Of a stretch of 64,000 bases of DNA, positions 1 through 11,100 are shown one piece after another. The notes beneath the pieces were generated by a model that made no database searches, was not told where the DNA came from, and saw only the letters and a list, made by a program, of their open reading frames with translations. Both the position numbers and the translations under genes were made by a program. Position 1 is the first letter of the stretch, and each line of letters begins with the position of its first letter. The stretch comes from Eunapius fragilis (Eukaryota > Porifera > Demospongiae > Spongillida > Spongillidae), in the NCBI GenBank assembly GCA_963681505.1, contig OY811975.1, positions 11,554,739 through 11,618,738 on the forward strand, read 5' to 3'.

Positions 1-241
1 TAAAGTTTCTCCTTCCTGTTATTCTATCACTGTGCTTGGTACATATGCGACACTTCAACTTGTTCACTACTTTTGAACCAGCATCCATCTCAGTCTCGCA
101 ATCCAACCACGTTTTTGTTTGATACTCCCTATCATATTGCACTAACCACTTACTATATGTCTCGTACTTCACCTTCCTTCTTTTCTCCATGACATCAATA
201 CCCGCATCCAACAATCCACCCACATCCAACGCACGCTTCAT
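1..241 (-). CDS. TTF-type zinc-finger transposase-like protein, N-terminus (partial)
   Basis: An open frame runs from an ATG at 241 leftwards off the window edge (80 codons visible). The first 20 residues are followed by a Lys/Arg stretch and then by KWLVQYDREYQTKTWLDCE and KLKCRICTKHSDRITGRRNF. A Trp-Leu-Asp-Cys motif followed by a CxxC pair and RRNF is typical of the N-terminal TTF/BED-like finger of hAT-related transposase-derived proteins. The finger would bind DNA, and a DUF4371/hAT catalytic core would be expected beyond the left edge. No stop or frameshift is seen in the visible part. Family assignment rests on motif recognition only. The protein could be a domesticated host factor or a live transposon. 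Confidence 0.5.
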   Translation of the reverse strand, partial: MKRALDVGGLLDAGIDVMEKRRKVKYETYSKWLVQYDREYQTKTWLDCETEMDAGSKVVNKLKCRICTKHSDRITGRRNF

Positions 242-681
242 TTCCAGCTGTACTACGCGGCGGTTAAGTTATTCATTGAGGTTAATGCATGTGTAAACTG
301 AGGTTAATGAATTGCAAACTGAGGTCGCGCTGTGGTTAATAACAACCCAGAAATGCAAAAAAAATTGTTCAGACAAATTGTCTGTGCATAGATGAAATTG
401 CGCGGACAAAACATGGATTTGCTCGGAAAATGTCCAATGTCCGACCGTTATTTCCACCTCTGCAGTTTACTTGCTGCAAAATCAACTTTGCCAAAGGAGG
501 TATGGAATCACTGCCAGTAAAAGATATCAACACATCCTTCAAGGTGCAGACTAACGTTCCAGCTGAAAAAAAAAAAACAGGCAGTAATGTTGGGTTTATG
601 CATACATGTAAACACGCTTCCGCCATTCATGCTGTTTGCATCTGGTAAGAAAATTCCATTATGATTAACATATAATATTTA
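242..681. other. No gene recognised
   Basis: A short imperfect direct repeat of GAGGTTAATG-type sequence lies at about 275-320, just upstream of the transposase-like start; it could be subterminal repeat of that element. Nothing else is supported. Confidence 0.4.
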
Positions 682-854
682 TAGGGTGTCCAAGAAAAAA
701 CCGACAGGGTTAAACTCTTGATAGGATGAAGATAAAGGTGTTTTAAAACTAATTCCGAGGGTTCAGGCAATTTGCCCGACCCATCGGGCTTAGTTGATTT
801 TATCTTCATTCTACTATCACTTTTAACCCTGTCGCTTCTTTCTTGGACACCCTG
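682..854. mobile_element. 173-bp MITE, TA-flanked (Tc1/mariner-like)
   Basis: The ends are inverted repeats of about 55-60 bp. The left end reads TAGGGTGTCCAAGAAA and the right end, reverse-complemented, reads CAGGGTGTCCAAGAAA. Both continue through CGACAGGGTTAAA to a shared GATGAAGATAAA. TA dinucleotides flank both sides (680-681 and 855-856), as expected for Tc1/mariner target duplication. The element is non-coding, so it would depend on a transposase elsewhere. Confidence 0.75.
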
Positions 855-856
855 TA

Positions 857-1335
857 GTGCCCACTACACGTGACATGCTTCCAATATCAATCCCTCTCTA
901 AATAATCTATGAGTGCAGGCATCAAGCTTGGCGAAGAAACATGTCACATATTTCTACATGCTATTTGTATATTATGCATTCTCTATCAAATCAGTTGTAG
1001 TCCATTCGGAATGGCTGACCCTATGAACATTGTATCATCCAGTTGATTGCTCATTAGTTTTGCGATTAGTACTCTATTCTTCAATGACAAGAAATGCTTG
1101 ACAACAGCGGTTGACAAGGGCAACAAAGTACTCTAATTGCTACTGTGTGAAGCGCAGCAGAAAGCTTTGCATACCTTTTGTTCATATCTGTTACAAAAGC
1201 CTTAAGTATTGGGCTCCCACTAATCCGACAATTGCCTTGTTTATGTGAAGTGAATGTTGAGATTAGGGTGGCTCAATTAAGTATGGAATGACCCCTTCCA
1301 GACCTACCAACTCTTCTACATTAGCAGTGAACTCG
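857..1335. other. No gene recognised
   Basis: No coding signal is supported except that the minus strand near 1270-1330 could be the decayed C-terminal continuation of the neighbouring helicase. Confidence 0.4.
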
Positions 1336-1339
1336 TGCT

Positions 1340-2260
1340 AGCTGTCTTCTGTCAGATTGGAGCAGACATCACATTTCTCGCACTCATCACTGTTACAATC
1401 GACTTCATTTCCATCAAAATGTCTGGAAAGCATTCTTCTGCGGTACACATCTTTCTTTGTCGCATATTCAATCATGGCTTGCAGTGCCAATCCCTCTTGA
1501 ACTTTGAGGTGCTTCAGCTTGCACTCTTATTTTCTTTTGTTAAACAGAAGGCTTTCCATCGTGACCAGCTCGTCCACACTGTTGACTATATTCTTCAAGT
1601 GAGTACGGTAGTCCAAACAAAGTCACGTCCCGAACATTAGGGTAGTCAATCCCTATACCAAAAGAACTCGCTGCTACCATCAGTTTCACTTCGCCATCCT
1701 TCCATGCAGCAAAATTGGCCACATTTTCAGAGTCTTCTTGTTGGCTACTGTATGTGACACATGATACACTGCTAATTGATAGCTTTCCTTTAATTTCCAC
1801 AAAGAGGTCGACAGCAGGAATGAACACTATTCCACGATCTTCCGGTGTGTAATAAGTAACCTTTGACTTGATCCTGCTGACCAATGCATCTATGCCAACA
1901 TCCGAGCAGACAGAATATCCAACGTTCCACCTATTGGTCGCCTGTTTTACAATGACTGGCGTCCTTCCTGGACCAAAATAGTTGGACAGAAGATCTGAGA
2001 TGATCCATGGAGTTAAAAGCACAAGAGGCACGGCCACGAATGCCAGTTGAGGAAGTTGACAAAATGTTGGTCGAAACTGGCGTTGCGTGCTGAAAAGACG
2101 TGCTTCATCTACAAAGATTGTGCCCAAACGTTTCTTGCAATACAGTTGCATCAGTTGTTCCCTGACTGCCACACTGATTACTGCTGCTTCTGGCATAACA
2201 AGCACCAAGTGCTCATTGGACACTTTTGATGCATCATTGGTGCAACGTATACCGTGAGAT
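1340..2260 (-). pseudogene. RecQ-like DNA helicase, broken copy 1
   Basis: The minus strand encodes part of a RecQ-family 3'-5' DNA helicase. A long open stretch (2223 to 1540) carries a motif II region FVDEARLFSTQ followed by FRPTF, matching the RecQ DEAH...DFRPxY pattern. It also carries FGIGIDYPNVRDVTLFGLP (motif V region) and QQCGRAGHDGKPS (motif VI). Downstream, in another frame (about 1500 to 1350), are YRRRML and C-x5-C-x2-C-x2-C, the RecQ zinc-binding subdomain. The frame change just after motif VI is either a frameshift or an intron. Motif II has Arg where His is expected (DEAR), and motif VI has His for the second Arg. The helicase N-terminus (Walker A) is missing; homology stops at about 2260, where a poly-G repeat begins. 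A related copy with an intact DEAH lies at 56.7-64 kb. Confidence 0.75.
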
Positions 2261-2271
2261 TTTGCTATTCA

Positions 2272-2430
2272 GGGGCGGACGCAGGATTTAGAGTTAGGGG
2301 GGGGCGCAAAGGCAGCTCAGAGGGTACAAAGGGGTGCCCCCTCCTGCTCCAGCTAGGGGGTATGGGGGAGCGCTGTAAGCTCCCCCATTAGGGTCTGGGG
2401 CGAAGCCCCAGAAGCTTCGCAAGTTCCGTG
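2272..2430 (+). mobile_element. Poly-G MITE-like repeat (CAGGGGCGGA family)
   Basis: It begins CAGGGGCGGACGCAGGATTT, followed by a G-run and GC-rich hairpins. The same start, CAGGGGCGGAyCCAGG, recurs at several other places in this window, each time next to a G/C homopolymer. The repeat abuts the truncated end of the helicase copy. Confidence 0.55.
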
Positions 2431-2639
2431 ATATGAAAACTTCAGAATAATAAAGATCAGCCGCAAAAATGCTAGTCGCGCAAACAGCGCTTGCGCACAT
2501 GCTGCAGCAACTTTTTAATTTTCACATACTTGAATTCTCATAACATACATGCCGGCAACGAACATTAAAGTAACATAAAGCTTTAAATAGTAATTCAGAC
2601 TTTAAACAGTTCATCACAATAATGGATTCAATAGTAGCA

Positions 2640-4830
2640 TTCTTCTAGGATGCTTTGTAGCAAATATGTCAATTATTTCTTCAATATTGATTTCAATGTC
2701 ATTGTTCACATACATCAATATTAATGCGTTAAACCTGTCTTCACCCATTGTACTTCGAAATACATTTTTACATATCTCAAACTTGAGTTTGCTCTTTCAA
2801 CTCCACTCGATGTTACGGAAGTAAGAAGAAGAGGTTAATGATTGTAGTTATATTAGGATACATTGTTGCACATGCTCTGCTATCTGAAATTGTGCCTGCA
2901 AGTGTTGTTGGTTTCATTTGCTGACTCTTCCACATAGTTCTCCACATAACTACTTCTAGGTGTAGCGTGTCTGGAGAAGGCAGGTCATCCATGTAGTAAT
3001 CTAAACTGCTTATCTCATCTTATTGGCCAATGTTGGAAGGAATAAGACTAAGTGCTCGAATTGCTTGCTGAGCTAGATCTCCAAAGCGTGCACTGAACTG
3101 ATGTAATAGCGAGTCCAAAATAGGAATGTATACAGCAATTTTATAGTATTGCTTGGGTGTATCTGCTGGTGCATTGTTACGCTGTGATTGCTTGCCACAT
3201 TGCCTTGGTATTTCTAGAACTGCATCATTATTGGTCAATGCAACCATTGTGGACATTTTTTCAAACACTGCATCGTATTCTGCCTCATCACTCCTGGCAT
3301 TGGCTAGTACAGATGTTATGAGTTTTATCATTTTGTAGCCTTGAATGACATCCAGTGTTGATCCCTGAAGCTTACAGCTTAGCCCTTTAGTGTAACCAAA
3401 GAAATGATTAACTGTTTGGAAGCATGCTATGAAACTATTCTCTTCATCATTCCATAAGCATCTGTGACAGCCTTTGCATCCCAATGAGATTCAAGGCAGC
3501 TAATTGCTTCCAAGCAGTTAAGTAATGGCTCATACATTATATGAAAATCTTGAAGGGTAGTATGTTTTTCGACCCATCTAGTTTCACAAAACATGCTAAA
3601 TTTCGCTTTAGATATTTGGTCTGATTTGCACCTTTTTTGATTAACTTCATCCACTGCAACTTCCAATCGTCTGCTTCTTTTGGGAGAATATTTGAAAAAC
3701 AAACGTAACTGCTTCAGAGTGTCCAACATTAAATGTATTTCCTTTACATCACAAGCTTTGCACAAAGCAAGGTTTAAATCATGGCTGGAGCAGTAGTGAT
3801 ATAACGCCCTTGGTGATTCCTTAAGAAATCGTGTAGCAAATCCTGCATACTTACCAGCCATGTTGCCTGCTCCATCCATTGTCTGCGATCGGCAAAGTTT
3901 GATGTCCAGGCCAGCATCAGTCAATGCTTGAATAACATTTTGGCATAGTGCTTCACCAGTAGTACATTCACATGGTATGTATTCAAGCAGACGCTCTACT
4001 GCTTGATGGTCTTTTACATATCGTAAGATTAGGCCTAGTTGCTCCCAGTTGTTACTGTCTGTGACCTCATCACACTGAAACCCATAATATGCTCCAATTG
4101 CCTGATTCTTAATCTCGTTAATTAATTTGGTCTGAATAAATTGTTTAACACAGAGAAGTAGGTCATTTTGGGTAGTTATTGATGTATATGTTGCATTCTT
4201 GGCACAGGTATCGAAATGATGCTCAAGGACCTTGTCTCCAGCATCTGCACGAAGAGCTAATAGAGCTCTAAAGTTTCCCTTATTAAAACTTGAACTAGTG
4301 TCATCATCCCTGTGACCTCTTAAGGCTATGCCTTGTCTTCCACAAAATCCAAACATTTCAAAATAGACCTCAGTACTTGACGATTACGCTGCATTGCTGT
4401 AGTATTTTCCTCGGCAATTGTTATATCAATCCTACTAGCAGGATTATCATATGTGTCTCTAAAAGCCCACAGTTTTGCCATTGAGTTACAGTGATACTCA
4501 CTGCGCATGTGTTTTAAGGTCTTCACAAGCATCCTTCCAATTTTTATAAGGTTCCGTAATTAATTTACTAGAACGGCGATGTGATGTATCCGGAAATAGA
4601 ACACATCCCACACAATATAAACCATCTTCTCATTTTGAATAGCATACAAAATCAAAATTTTTGAACCAATCTCTTTTGCAATACCGATTAATGAATCCAG
4701 TATGCCTTCTTTTGTCTTTATATTGTGTTGATGGAAACTTTAAATGATTTTCTGGCTCTCTATATTGAATAATCTTGTACTTAATATCATCCATACACTC
4801 TTTGTGTGTGTAATCCCGTAAAGAAGCCAT
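2640..4830 (-). pseudogene. hAT transposase, ZMYM1/DUF4371 type, decayed
   Basis: The minus strand reads in order: a TTF zinc-finger region (about 4830-4440, with FPSTQYKDKRRHTGF, RDWFKNFDFVCYSK and SEYHCNSMAKLW), a DUF4371/RNase H-like core (4356-3430) and a C-terminal hAT dimerisation region (about 3000-2640). The core contains FQCDEVTDSNNWEQLGLILRY, QTMDGAGNMAGKYAG, YHYCSSHDLNLALCKACD and FCETRWVEKH, the usual catalytic-Asp and Cys-His landmarks of the ZMYM1-like hAT family. The dimerisation region has SSGVERANSSL, the counterpart of the family's TxxxERxFSxL. The frame changes at least three times and a stop precedes the dimerisation region, so no full transposase is encoded. Terminal repeats were not identified. 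Confidence 0.75.
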
Positions 4831-4989
4831 TAACGTTTACTTCCTTGATGGTGTTGCGGACTTCAGTAACCTTTTTAAGACCCCGTCAGGCTGTTGACTT
4901 GTGTTGTACTTCCATAGTGATGATCCCTTTTAACCTGTTAATTCAGGATTGCGACTTGATTTTTGCATGCAAAGATTATTTGGTCAAAT

Positions 4990-5210
4990 GAGATGCTAGC
5001 AATAAGAAGAATTTGTGATACATATGTGTATAATAGAAGAGCATACAAATTGCCTTTGTCTTGTACATTAGTATGTAATGTTCTCTTCACAGAATTTGGG
5101 AGGAAGAAGTGATTATCATCATATGACATCATATGACATCATATGACTCCATTTTTTATGTTTTGGTTGTATTGTTGTATGTTGTTGATCTTTGTGTAAC
5201 TGTAGCACTC
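4990..5210. other. Short non-coding spacer
   Basis: The only structure seen is a threefold ATCATATGAC microrepeat at about 5118-5146. Confidence 0.35.
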
Positions 5211-5300
5211 AGGTGTAATCATGTAGCACCATACTCAGGTGTAATCATGTAGCACCATACTCACAGGTGTAATCATGTAGCACCATACTCGCAGGCGTAA
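5207..5300. repeat. 27-29-bp tandem repeat
   Basis: About 3.5 copies of a unit containing AGGTGTAATCATGTAGCACC and then ATACTC lie head to tail. A second short tandem repeat (CATCCCAACATGGAGGGG, three copies) lies at 5545-5605. Confidence 0.8.
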
Positions 5301-5626
5301 TAATGGAGGTCACAGATGGCAGCTCCCTGGACCTCAGTAGGTGGCACTCTGTGACCAGGTCACACAAGAGGGTGTTGACTGGAAGGGAAATCTCCCCTTC
5401 TCAGGGGTCGCAGGTCACCAGCTGGTCATAACCATGGTGTTCAAGAGTGGAGCTCTAAGTAGCATTAACAGAATGAGGGCCGGGGGTGGGTCACTATAAA
5501 CATGCTGGGGACTCCCCTTCTGATGTACGCATGACTGGCGACATCCCAACATGGAGGGGTGGGGCCATCCCAACAAGGAGGGGTGGGGCCATCCCAACAT
5601 GGTGGAGTGCATATACTGTGAAGCAT

Positions 5627-6340
5627 CTACTGTGAAGTGTAGGTGTAAGGGTGGAGCATACCTTCCCCTCCACAATCAACCACACCCTCACTCCGCCCAC
5701 CAACCTTAAATCCCATTGGACAACGACATTGGTACTGAGAAACACAAAAATTGCAAAAGCCACCAGGCATAGATGGACTGTAGACAAGCCAGTGATATTG
5801 GTCTAACCATTTCATTTGGAATCTTTATTTTTTTTGTTTTTTTCCCCCCCAACTTTTACTTCCTCTGATAGCATTTGATCCTGGCTGGATGGTATAAAAA
5901 ATCTTTTAATAGCAATATTTTTCCATATCAGACAAGCGAGAGAGGGAAACATCACGTGACAGTTACAACATGTTATCATATAGCACTCTGTCAACTTAAC
6001 AGTCACGCCTTTCCCAGACAGTGAGGTGCCGCCAACAGACAGAGAGGAATCAGCTGTCAAAACAGATATAGCATTGTCATGGTAATCATTATCTGTTAAT
6101 GCAGGTGCAAGAATCTCTTTGTTGCACAAAGCTATTCCTGACATAGATGTAGGTGATGCTGACAGACTCGGTTGGTCATACACTGTTGCAGAAAGATCAT
6201 TGGATTGCATGCTCAGACCTTTTGAATAATCATCAACAGCTGTTGATTCAGCCTGAGTAGGTAGATTCTTTTCAGCAAGAGCTGTGGCACATGTAAATGT
6301 TCTGCCATCATGTAATGATGATCCGTTCCAAACATTAGTG
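5627..6340 (-). pseudogene. TTF-finger transposase-like fragment with Ser/Thr-rich upstream segment
   Basis: On the minus strand an open stretch from about 6340 to 5812 encodes a Ser/Thr-rich sequence with no domain I recognise. It ends in a Lys/Asn-rich tail near FIPSSQDQMLSEEVK. Immediately downstream in another frame, 5827-5750 encodes RFQMKWLDQYHWLVYSPSM followed by GGFCNFCV. The Trp-Leu-x-Tyr-Ser...FCxxC pattern matches the TTF finger at the N-terminus of hAT/ZMYM-type transposases. I infer a degraded transposon or transposase-derived exon. The frame difference could be a frameshift or a splice junction. No catalytic core follows. Confidence 0.4.
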
Positions 6341-6354
6341 TTAAAGAATTGCGC

Positions 6355-6850
6355 AATATGTTATGTACTCCCTATACTATCGCCTGTAAGTGTAGTGGCT
6401 GCGAACAACGAACAACTATACTAAGAACTCACAGGTTCGTCTAATTGTAATCGCTTATCGGCATGCAGCTATCAATTAGCCCAAACAGCAGTGCCCTAAC
6501 TCAGTAACTAAGTAACCCGTAAAACATAATAGTTTCGACTATGCAAATCGTAATGTCAATAGCTGTGCATTGCATGTATTTTAACAGCTTACCTGGGCTT
6601 TTTCATGAAAAAGGATGCAATAGATGTAGATGGACATCTCGGAGGCATAACAATCGCAATCGCAGCAAACTAACGCAGTTAACTGTGATTAACTAATATT
6701 AAATAACCGTTTTCGTTGCACAACGATAGAAATTGACGGTAACTATATACACGGCTCCAATGAAGATGATATATATTCATTGGAGCCGTGTAGTATACCG
6801 TTGAACAGTACATTACCTTGGTCGCCGTATGCATTACGTCATTGTTGATA
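6355..6850. other. Non-coding, with one perfect hairpin
   Basis: No gene is seen. A perfect 16-bp inverted repeat (ACACGGCTCCAATGAA at 6749-6764 and its complement at 6776-6791) surrounds an 11-bp AT-rich loop. Confidence 0.6.
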
Positions 6851-6864
6851 TAGGAAAGTATAGG

Positions 6865-6935
6865 AAAGGGGGGGGGGGTCCGGATTCCCCCCCCCCCCCC
6901 CCCCCCCCCCCCTAAATCAGCCCCTGTTACCGCGT
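6865..6935. repeat. Poly-G and poly-C tracts flanking a CCGGATT core
   Basis: A run of about 10 G is followed after TCCGGATT by a run of about 24 C and then CTAAATCAGCCCCTG. The last part is a degenerate reverse complement of the CAGGGGCGGAT repeat start. This is probably another poly-G MITE remnant. Confidence 0.5.
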
Positions 6936-7354
6936 TTAGTCAGGTAGTAGGCTAGGGTGAAAACACAGGAAAAAAAGTTAGGAATACTACAGAGAAATAC
7001 CACGGTTTACTACTGCAGTAATAATTATACAGCAGTCTTACACCAGCTGTATATCGCTGTTATTTTAAATGCTGCAAATATCTAGCTAATGCTACAAAAT
7101 GTCATAGAACGCATTGAAGACCATTGTAACTGGCGTTGAAACAATTGCATTCTGATGTAAATGATGAAATGCAACCATTTACCACAAATGTCGAAATACA
7201 GTCACGTGAGAAAATTCTTATCTTTAGCCTCGTTCGCAGACACGATTCAAATCGTTGGGCGCGGCCCAACATGCATCTGCGCAGGCGCTAAGGTCGTACT
7301 ATTAAGCGGGAACTCCTTTCGAATTTAAAATCTAGGATGGGCGGGGGTGGCAAG

Positions 7355-7359
7355 TTGGT

Positions 7360-7394
<35 letters not shown>
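7355..7394. repeat. Poly-G tract
   Basis: An almost pure G run of more than 30 nt precedes a CACACACAG segment. The surrounding 6.94-7.9 kb holds no gene I can support; short open frames there are not conserved-looking. Confidence 0.8.
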
Positions 7395-7397
<3 letters not shown>

Positions 7398-7923
7398 CAC
7401 AGTTTGCTTGTATCAAAGTGGTAAGATGATACACATTTGCTTCTGTGCGTTTTATTGTCCGAGCTTTCATTTTGTCCAGAAAAATGTAAAAGGTTAACCG
7501 ATTCCAGCCAGATTAATTATCCGCAATTACGCACCCATACAGCCGTAATTTTTTTTTTCATTTTTAACGGGCGAGCGTCGATTGGCATAAAGGAGCAGAA
7601 GAAAGCAAAATGCGTATGGGCAAGTGACATTCAACCATTAGTATACACTCCCCGGTATATTTTGGTACTCGTGTTTGGTCACGATCGCTGGGTCGCGTGC
7701 GTGTACAAAATACGCATTATGGTACTACTTTAGCAAAGAACAAACATCCATTTCTTCAGGCGGAATTAGAAGTAAGTGGATCTTTCTAATGTTTCTTGTA
7801 ATAAAAAGTATGGTTTTCTTACGCTAGTGAACGAAAAACGTTAGCAGCAGCTACATAATTTCAAGGTATGTTCTAATTGATGCGCGCGTGGTGTTTCCTG
7901 TTTGAATCCGCACCCTCGTCATT

Positions 7924-8071
7924 TGTTACAAGTCCCACTACTATCTAGAAATAGTTCTTATCACAAACACTCCAAGCAGCCCGCTTACACACAACACAGC
8001 GCATCCAAATCTCTAATAAGAGTCCCCCCCCCACTGCGCATGCGCAGTTCCCATAACAACCTCTCTAAACA
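7924..8071 (-). repeat. LTR of Gypsy 1 (downstream copy)
   Basis: A 148-bp repeat, TG...CA, preceded on the coding strand by a G-rich purine tract. It matches 12278-12425. Confidence 0.95.
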
Positions 8072-8111
8072 TCCCCCCCCCTTTACAAAAAACTTGACTA
8101 AAGTTTCAGCC

Positions 8112-11100
8112 TTAGAACCTCCTGTAGTCTTGATATCGTGAAGGCTCTCTGACCACTCGTCCAGACCTGGTTTTGTACCCATTCTGTCTTGCAGCAGTTT
8201 CCTGTGGCTCTAGTCGGACTTCGACTTGAGGCTCCCTCCCTTGGTCCTTCACTCCCTCCTTTCCATTTCGTTCCTGTGTTGAAGCCGGAGCTTGACCTTC
8301 CATGTCAGGTCTGGGTACAGGTACATCTGAGGTCACACCAGGTACTGTCACAGGTTCTGTTGAGTTCCCCTCCTTCACCTCCGAGAGATCATCCTGCCCT
8401 TGACCATATTCCGTGGCCTCCCCTGGTGGCCAATTATAAGTCGGCTTCAGAAACCTCCTATTTCTCCGGAGTACCTGGCCATCCACATCCACTACGTATG
8501 ACCTGTCAGACAGCTTGTCTACACACATTCCGCGATTCCATTGCGTCTTTTTAGCCAACATGTCTTGGACCAATACAGGTTGTCCCACCTGCAGCGGAGG
8601 GTGATCTCTCCTGGTGTTTGTCCGGTCTTGAATCACTTCCTGCTGATGTACTTTTTTTCTCCACATGTCATCCTGTACCTCGGGCACCAGTTTGTCGGTC
8701 GCTATTGGAACAGCTCCCCTCGTCCTCCGAGCCAGGAACCTTTGACTTGGGCTGGAGTCTAATCCCACAGTAGGTGTATTGCGCCATTCCAATAGTGCCC
8801 AAAATGGATCTTTACTTCTTCTCAACAATTTTTTCGCTATCTTAACTGCCGATTCAGCCTTTCCGTTCGACTGACTATTGTAAGGTGAGGACATGGTGTG
8901 TTGAAATTCCCAGCCTTTTGCAAACTCCCTGAACTCCCTGGCTATGAACTGTGGCCCACCATCTGTTTGTACGGTCACTGGTATTCCATAACGTGAAAAC
9001 TGTTCTTTGATGGCGTCCACCACCACTGTAGCAAGGGTAGTTTTGAGAGCAGAAATTTCAAAGTAGTCAGTTAGGTAGTCCACAATAAGCAGAAAATCCT
9101 TGCCCTTGAATCTGAACAGATCAATTCCAACCTTTTCCCAAGGTTTCTGAGGGATATAGTGTGCCAAATGCTTCTCCTTAGGCATCGCTGGAGAGTCCAT
9201 TTCACAAACAGTGCATTGAGAGCACACTCTCTTTACATCTTCTGTCATTCCTGGCCAATACACTGAGTCCCTCGCTCTTCTCAATGTCGATTCAATACCT
9301 TGATGACTCGCATGCAGTCTTTGCAGTATCTGGCCTCTGAGTTCAAAGGGAACAACAACCTGCCCCCCCTTATAGATGATCCCATCTTGAACCGTCAAGC
9401 AGTCTCGAACGTTCCAGTATGGTCTTAACGGTAGGGACACCTGTGCAATGTTGGACGGCCATCCCTGACCAAGAACTCGTCTCAGTCCACATTGTTCAGG
9501 ATCCTGCAGTGCTGTTTTTTTTATGGCTTCCATTCTCTGGTCGCTAACAAAAACAAACTCCCGCTCCTTGGTACTCTCCACCTCCTGATTTTCAAGGCGA
9601 AAAACATCGTATTTCTCACACTCCTTTCCTGAGGACGATTCCACAGGAGCTCTGGACAACACGTCAGCCACCACTTGTAGTTTTCCCGGCACATACACCA
9701 CATCCAGGTCGTATCGCTGCAACTGTAACAGCATTCTCTGTAGTCGCCTAGGTGCAACTAAAATGGACTTCTTGGCAATCATCTCTAAGGGCTTGTGGTC
9801 CGTCTCAATTCTAACTCTCTTTCCATAGATGTATTGATCTAGTCGTTGGCAGGCGAAAACTATTGCCAGACACTCCAGCTCTAAAGCAACGTAATTCTTT
9901 TCGCTCTTTGTCAGCGATCGTGACACTGATGCTATAGGTCGCCCATCTTGTAACAAAGTGGCTCCAAGCCCCTCAGTGCTTGCATCACACTGAATAACGA
10001 TGGGTTTACGTACGTCGTAGAATGCTAACAGCTGATCATTGCTAATGAGAGTCTTCAGCTCTTCAAAGGCTGCATGTTCCTTGGTCCCCCACACAAATTC
10101 AGCATCTATTTCTGTTAAACGCCTCAAAGGCTCCGCCACTTTCGACAAATTCGGTAGAAACCTGGACAGATAATTGGACATTCCAAGGAAACGGCGCACT
10201 TCTTGAACAGTCTTTGGGACAGGCATGTCTTTCACCGCCTTTACTTTTGCCACATCTGGTTTAACTCCCTCTGCTGAGATTTGATGTCCAATGTACAGCA
10301 GTTCTGTCTGGTGCAGGCGCATCTTATCTTTGTTGAACTTTAAATTGACTTCCCGCGCCCTCTGAAGCAGCTTGAACAGTTTCTGATCGTGGTCCTGCCT
10401 GGCCATTGCCTCCGTTTCACCTACTCCAAACACTAGTGTATCATCTGCAACAACAGCTACACCTTCCAGCCCGTGTAGGACCCCCTGGAGTCTCCGCTGA
10501 AATTCCTCCGGAGCCGATGAAATTCCAAACGGCATTCTGAGCCAGCGATACTTGCGCTCGGCTCCCCAGAAAGTTGTCAAAAAGCTACTACTCTCACTTA
10601 ATTTTACTTGCAGGAACCCATCTTTGGCGTCAAGTAGACTAAACACTCTGGCTCCTTTCAACCGGGGTAGGACGTCGTCTAAAGTAGGAAGATGGAAGTG
10701 GTTTCGTCGGATCGCTTTGTTTAGATCCCGAGGGTCCAAACAGACACGAACAGACTTCTTATCAGGTTTCCACACTGTGGTAATGTTACTGATCCACTCT
10801 GTGGGCTGCTCCACAGCTGCAATAATCCCATTTTCCTCTAAAACTCTGAGCTTGTCCTCAACTGCTGCCCGCATGGTATGAGGTATCTTCCTTGGTCTAT
10901 TAAGCATTGGGGGCACTGCTGGGTCTAGGTCTATCTGGTATTCTCCGGGTAGGCACCCAACGCCACTGAAAACATCACCAAACTCCATCAAGACCTTCTC
11001 CTTTGTCAACGGGCTATGCTCCGCCACCAGATTCACTTTCTCCAACCTGTATGACAGTAGCTCCAACTGTAAACAGGTGTCCAAAGATATTAAGGTATGA

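Noticed and set aside
1335-1640. Plus-strand 101-codon frame
   Set aside because: Antisense to the helicase motif VI and zinc-binding region; no features of its own.
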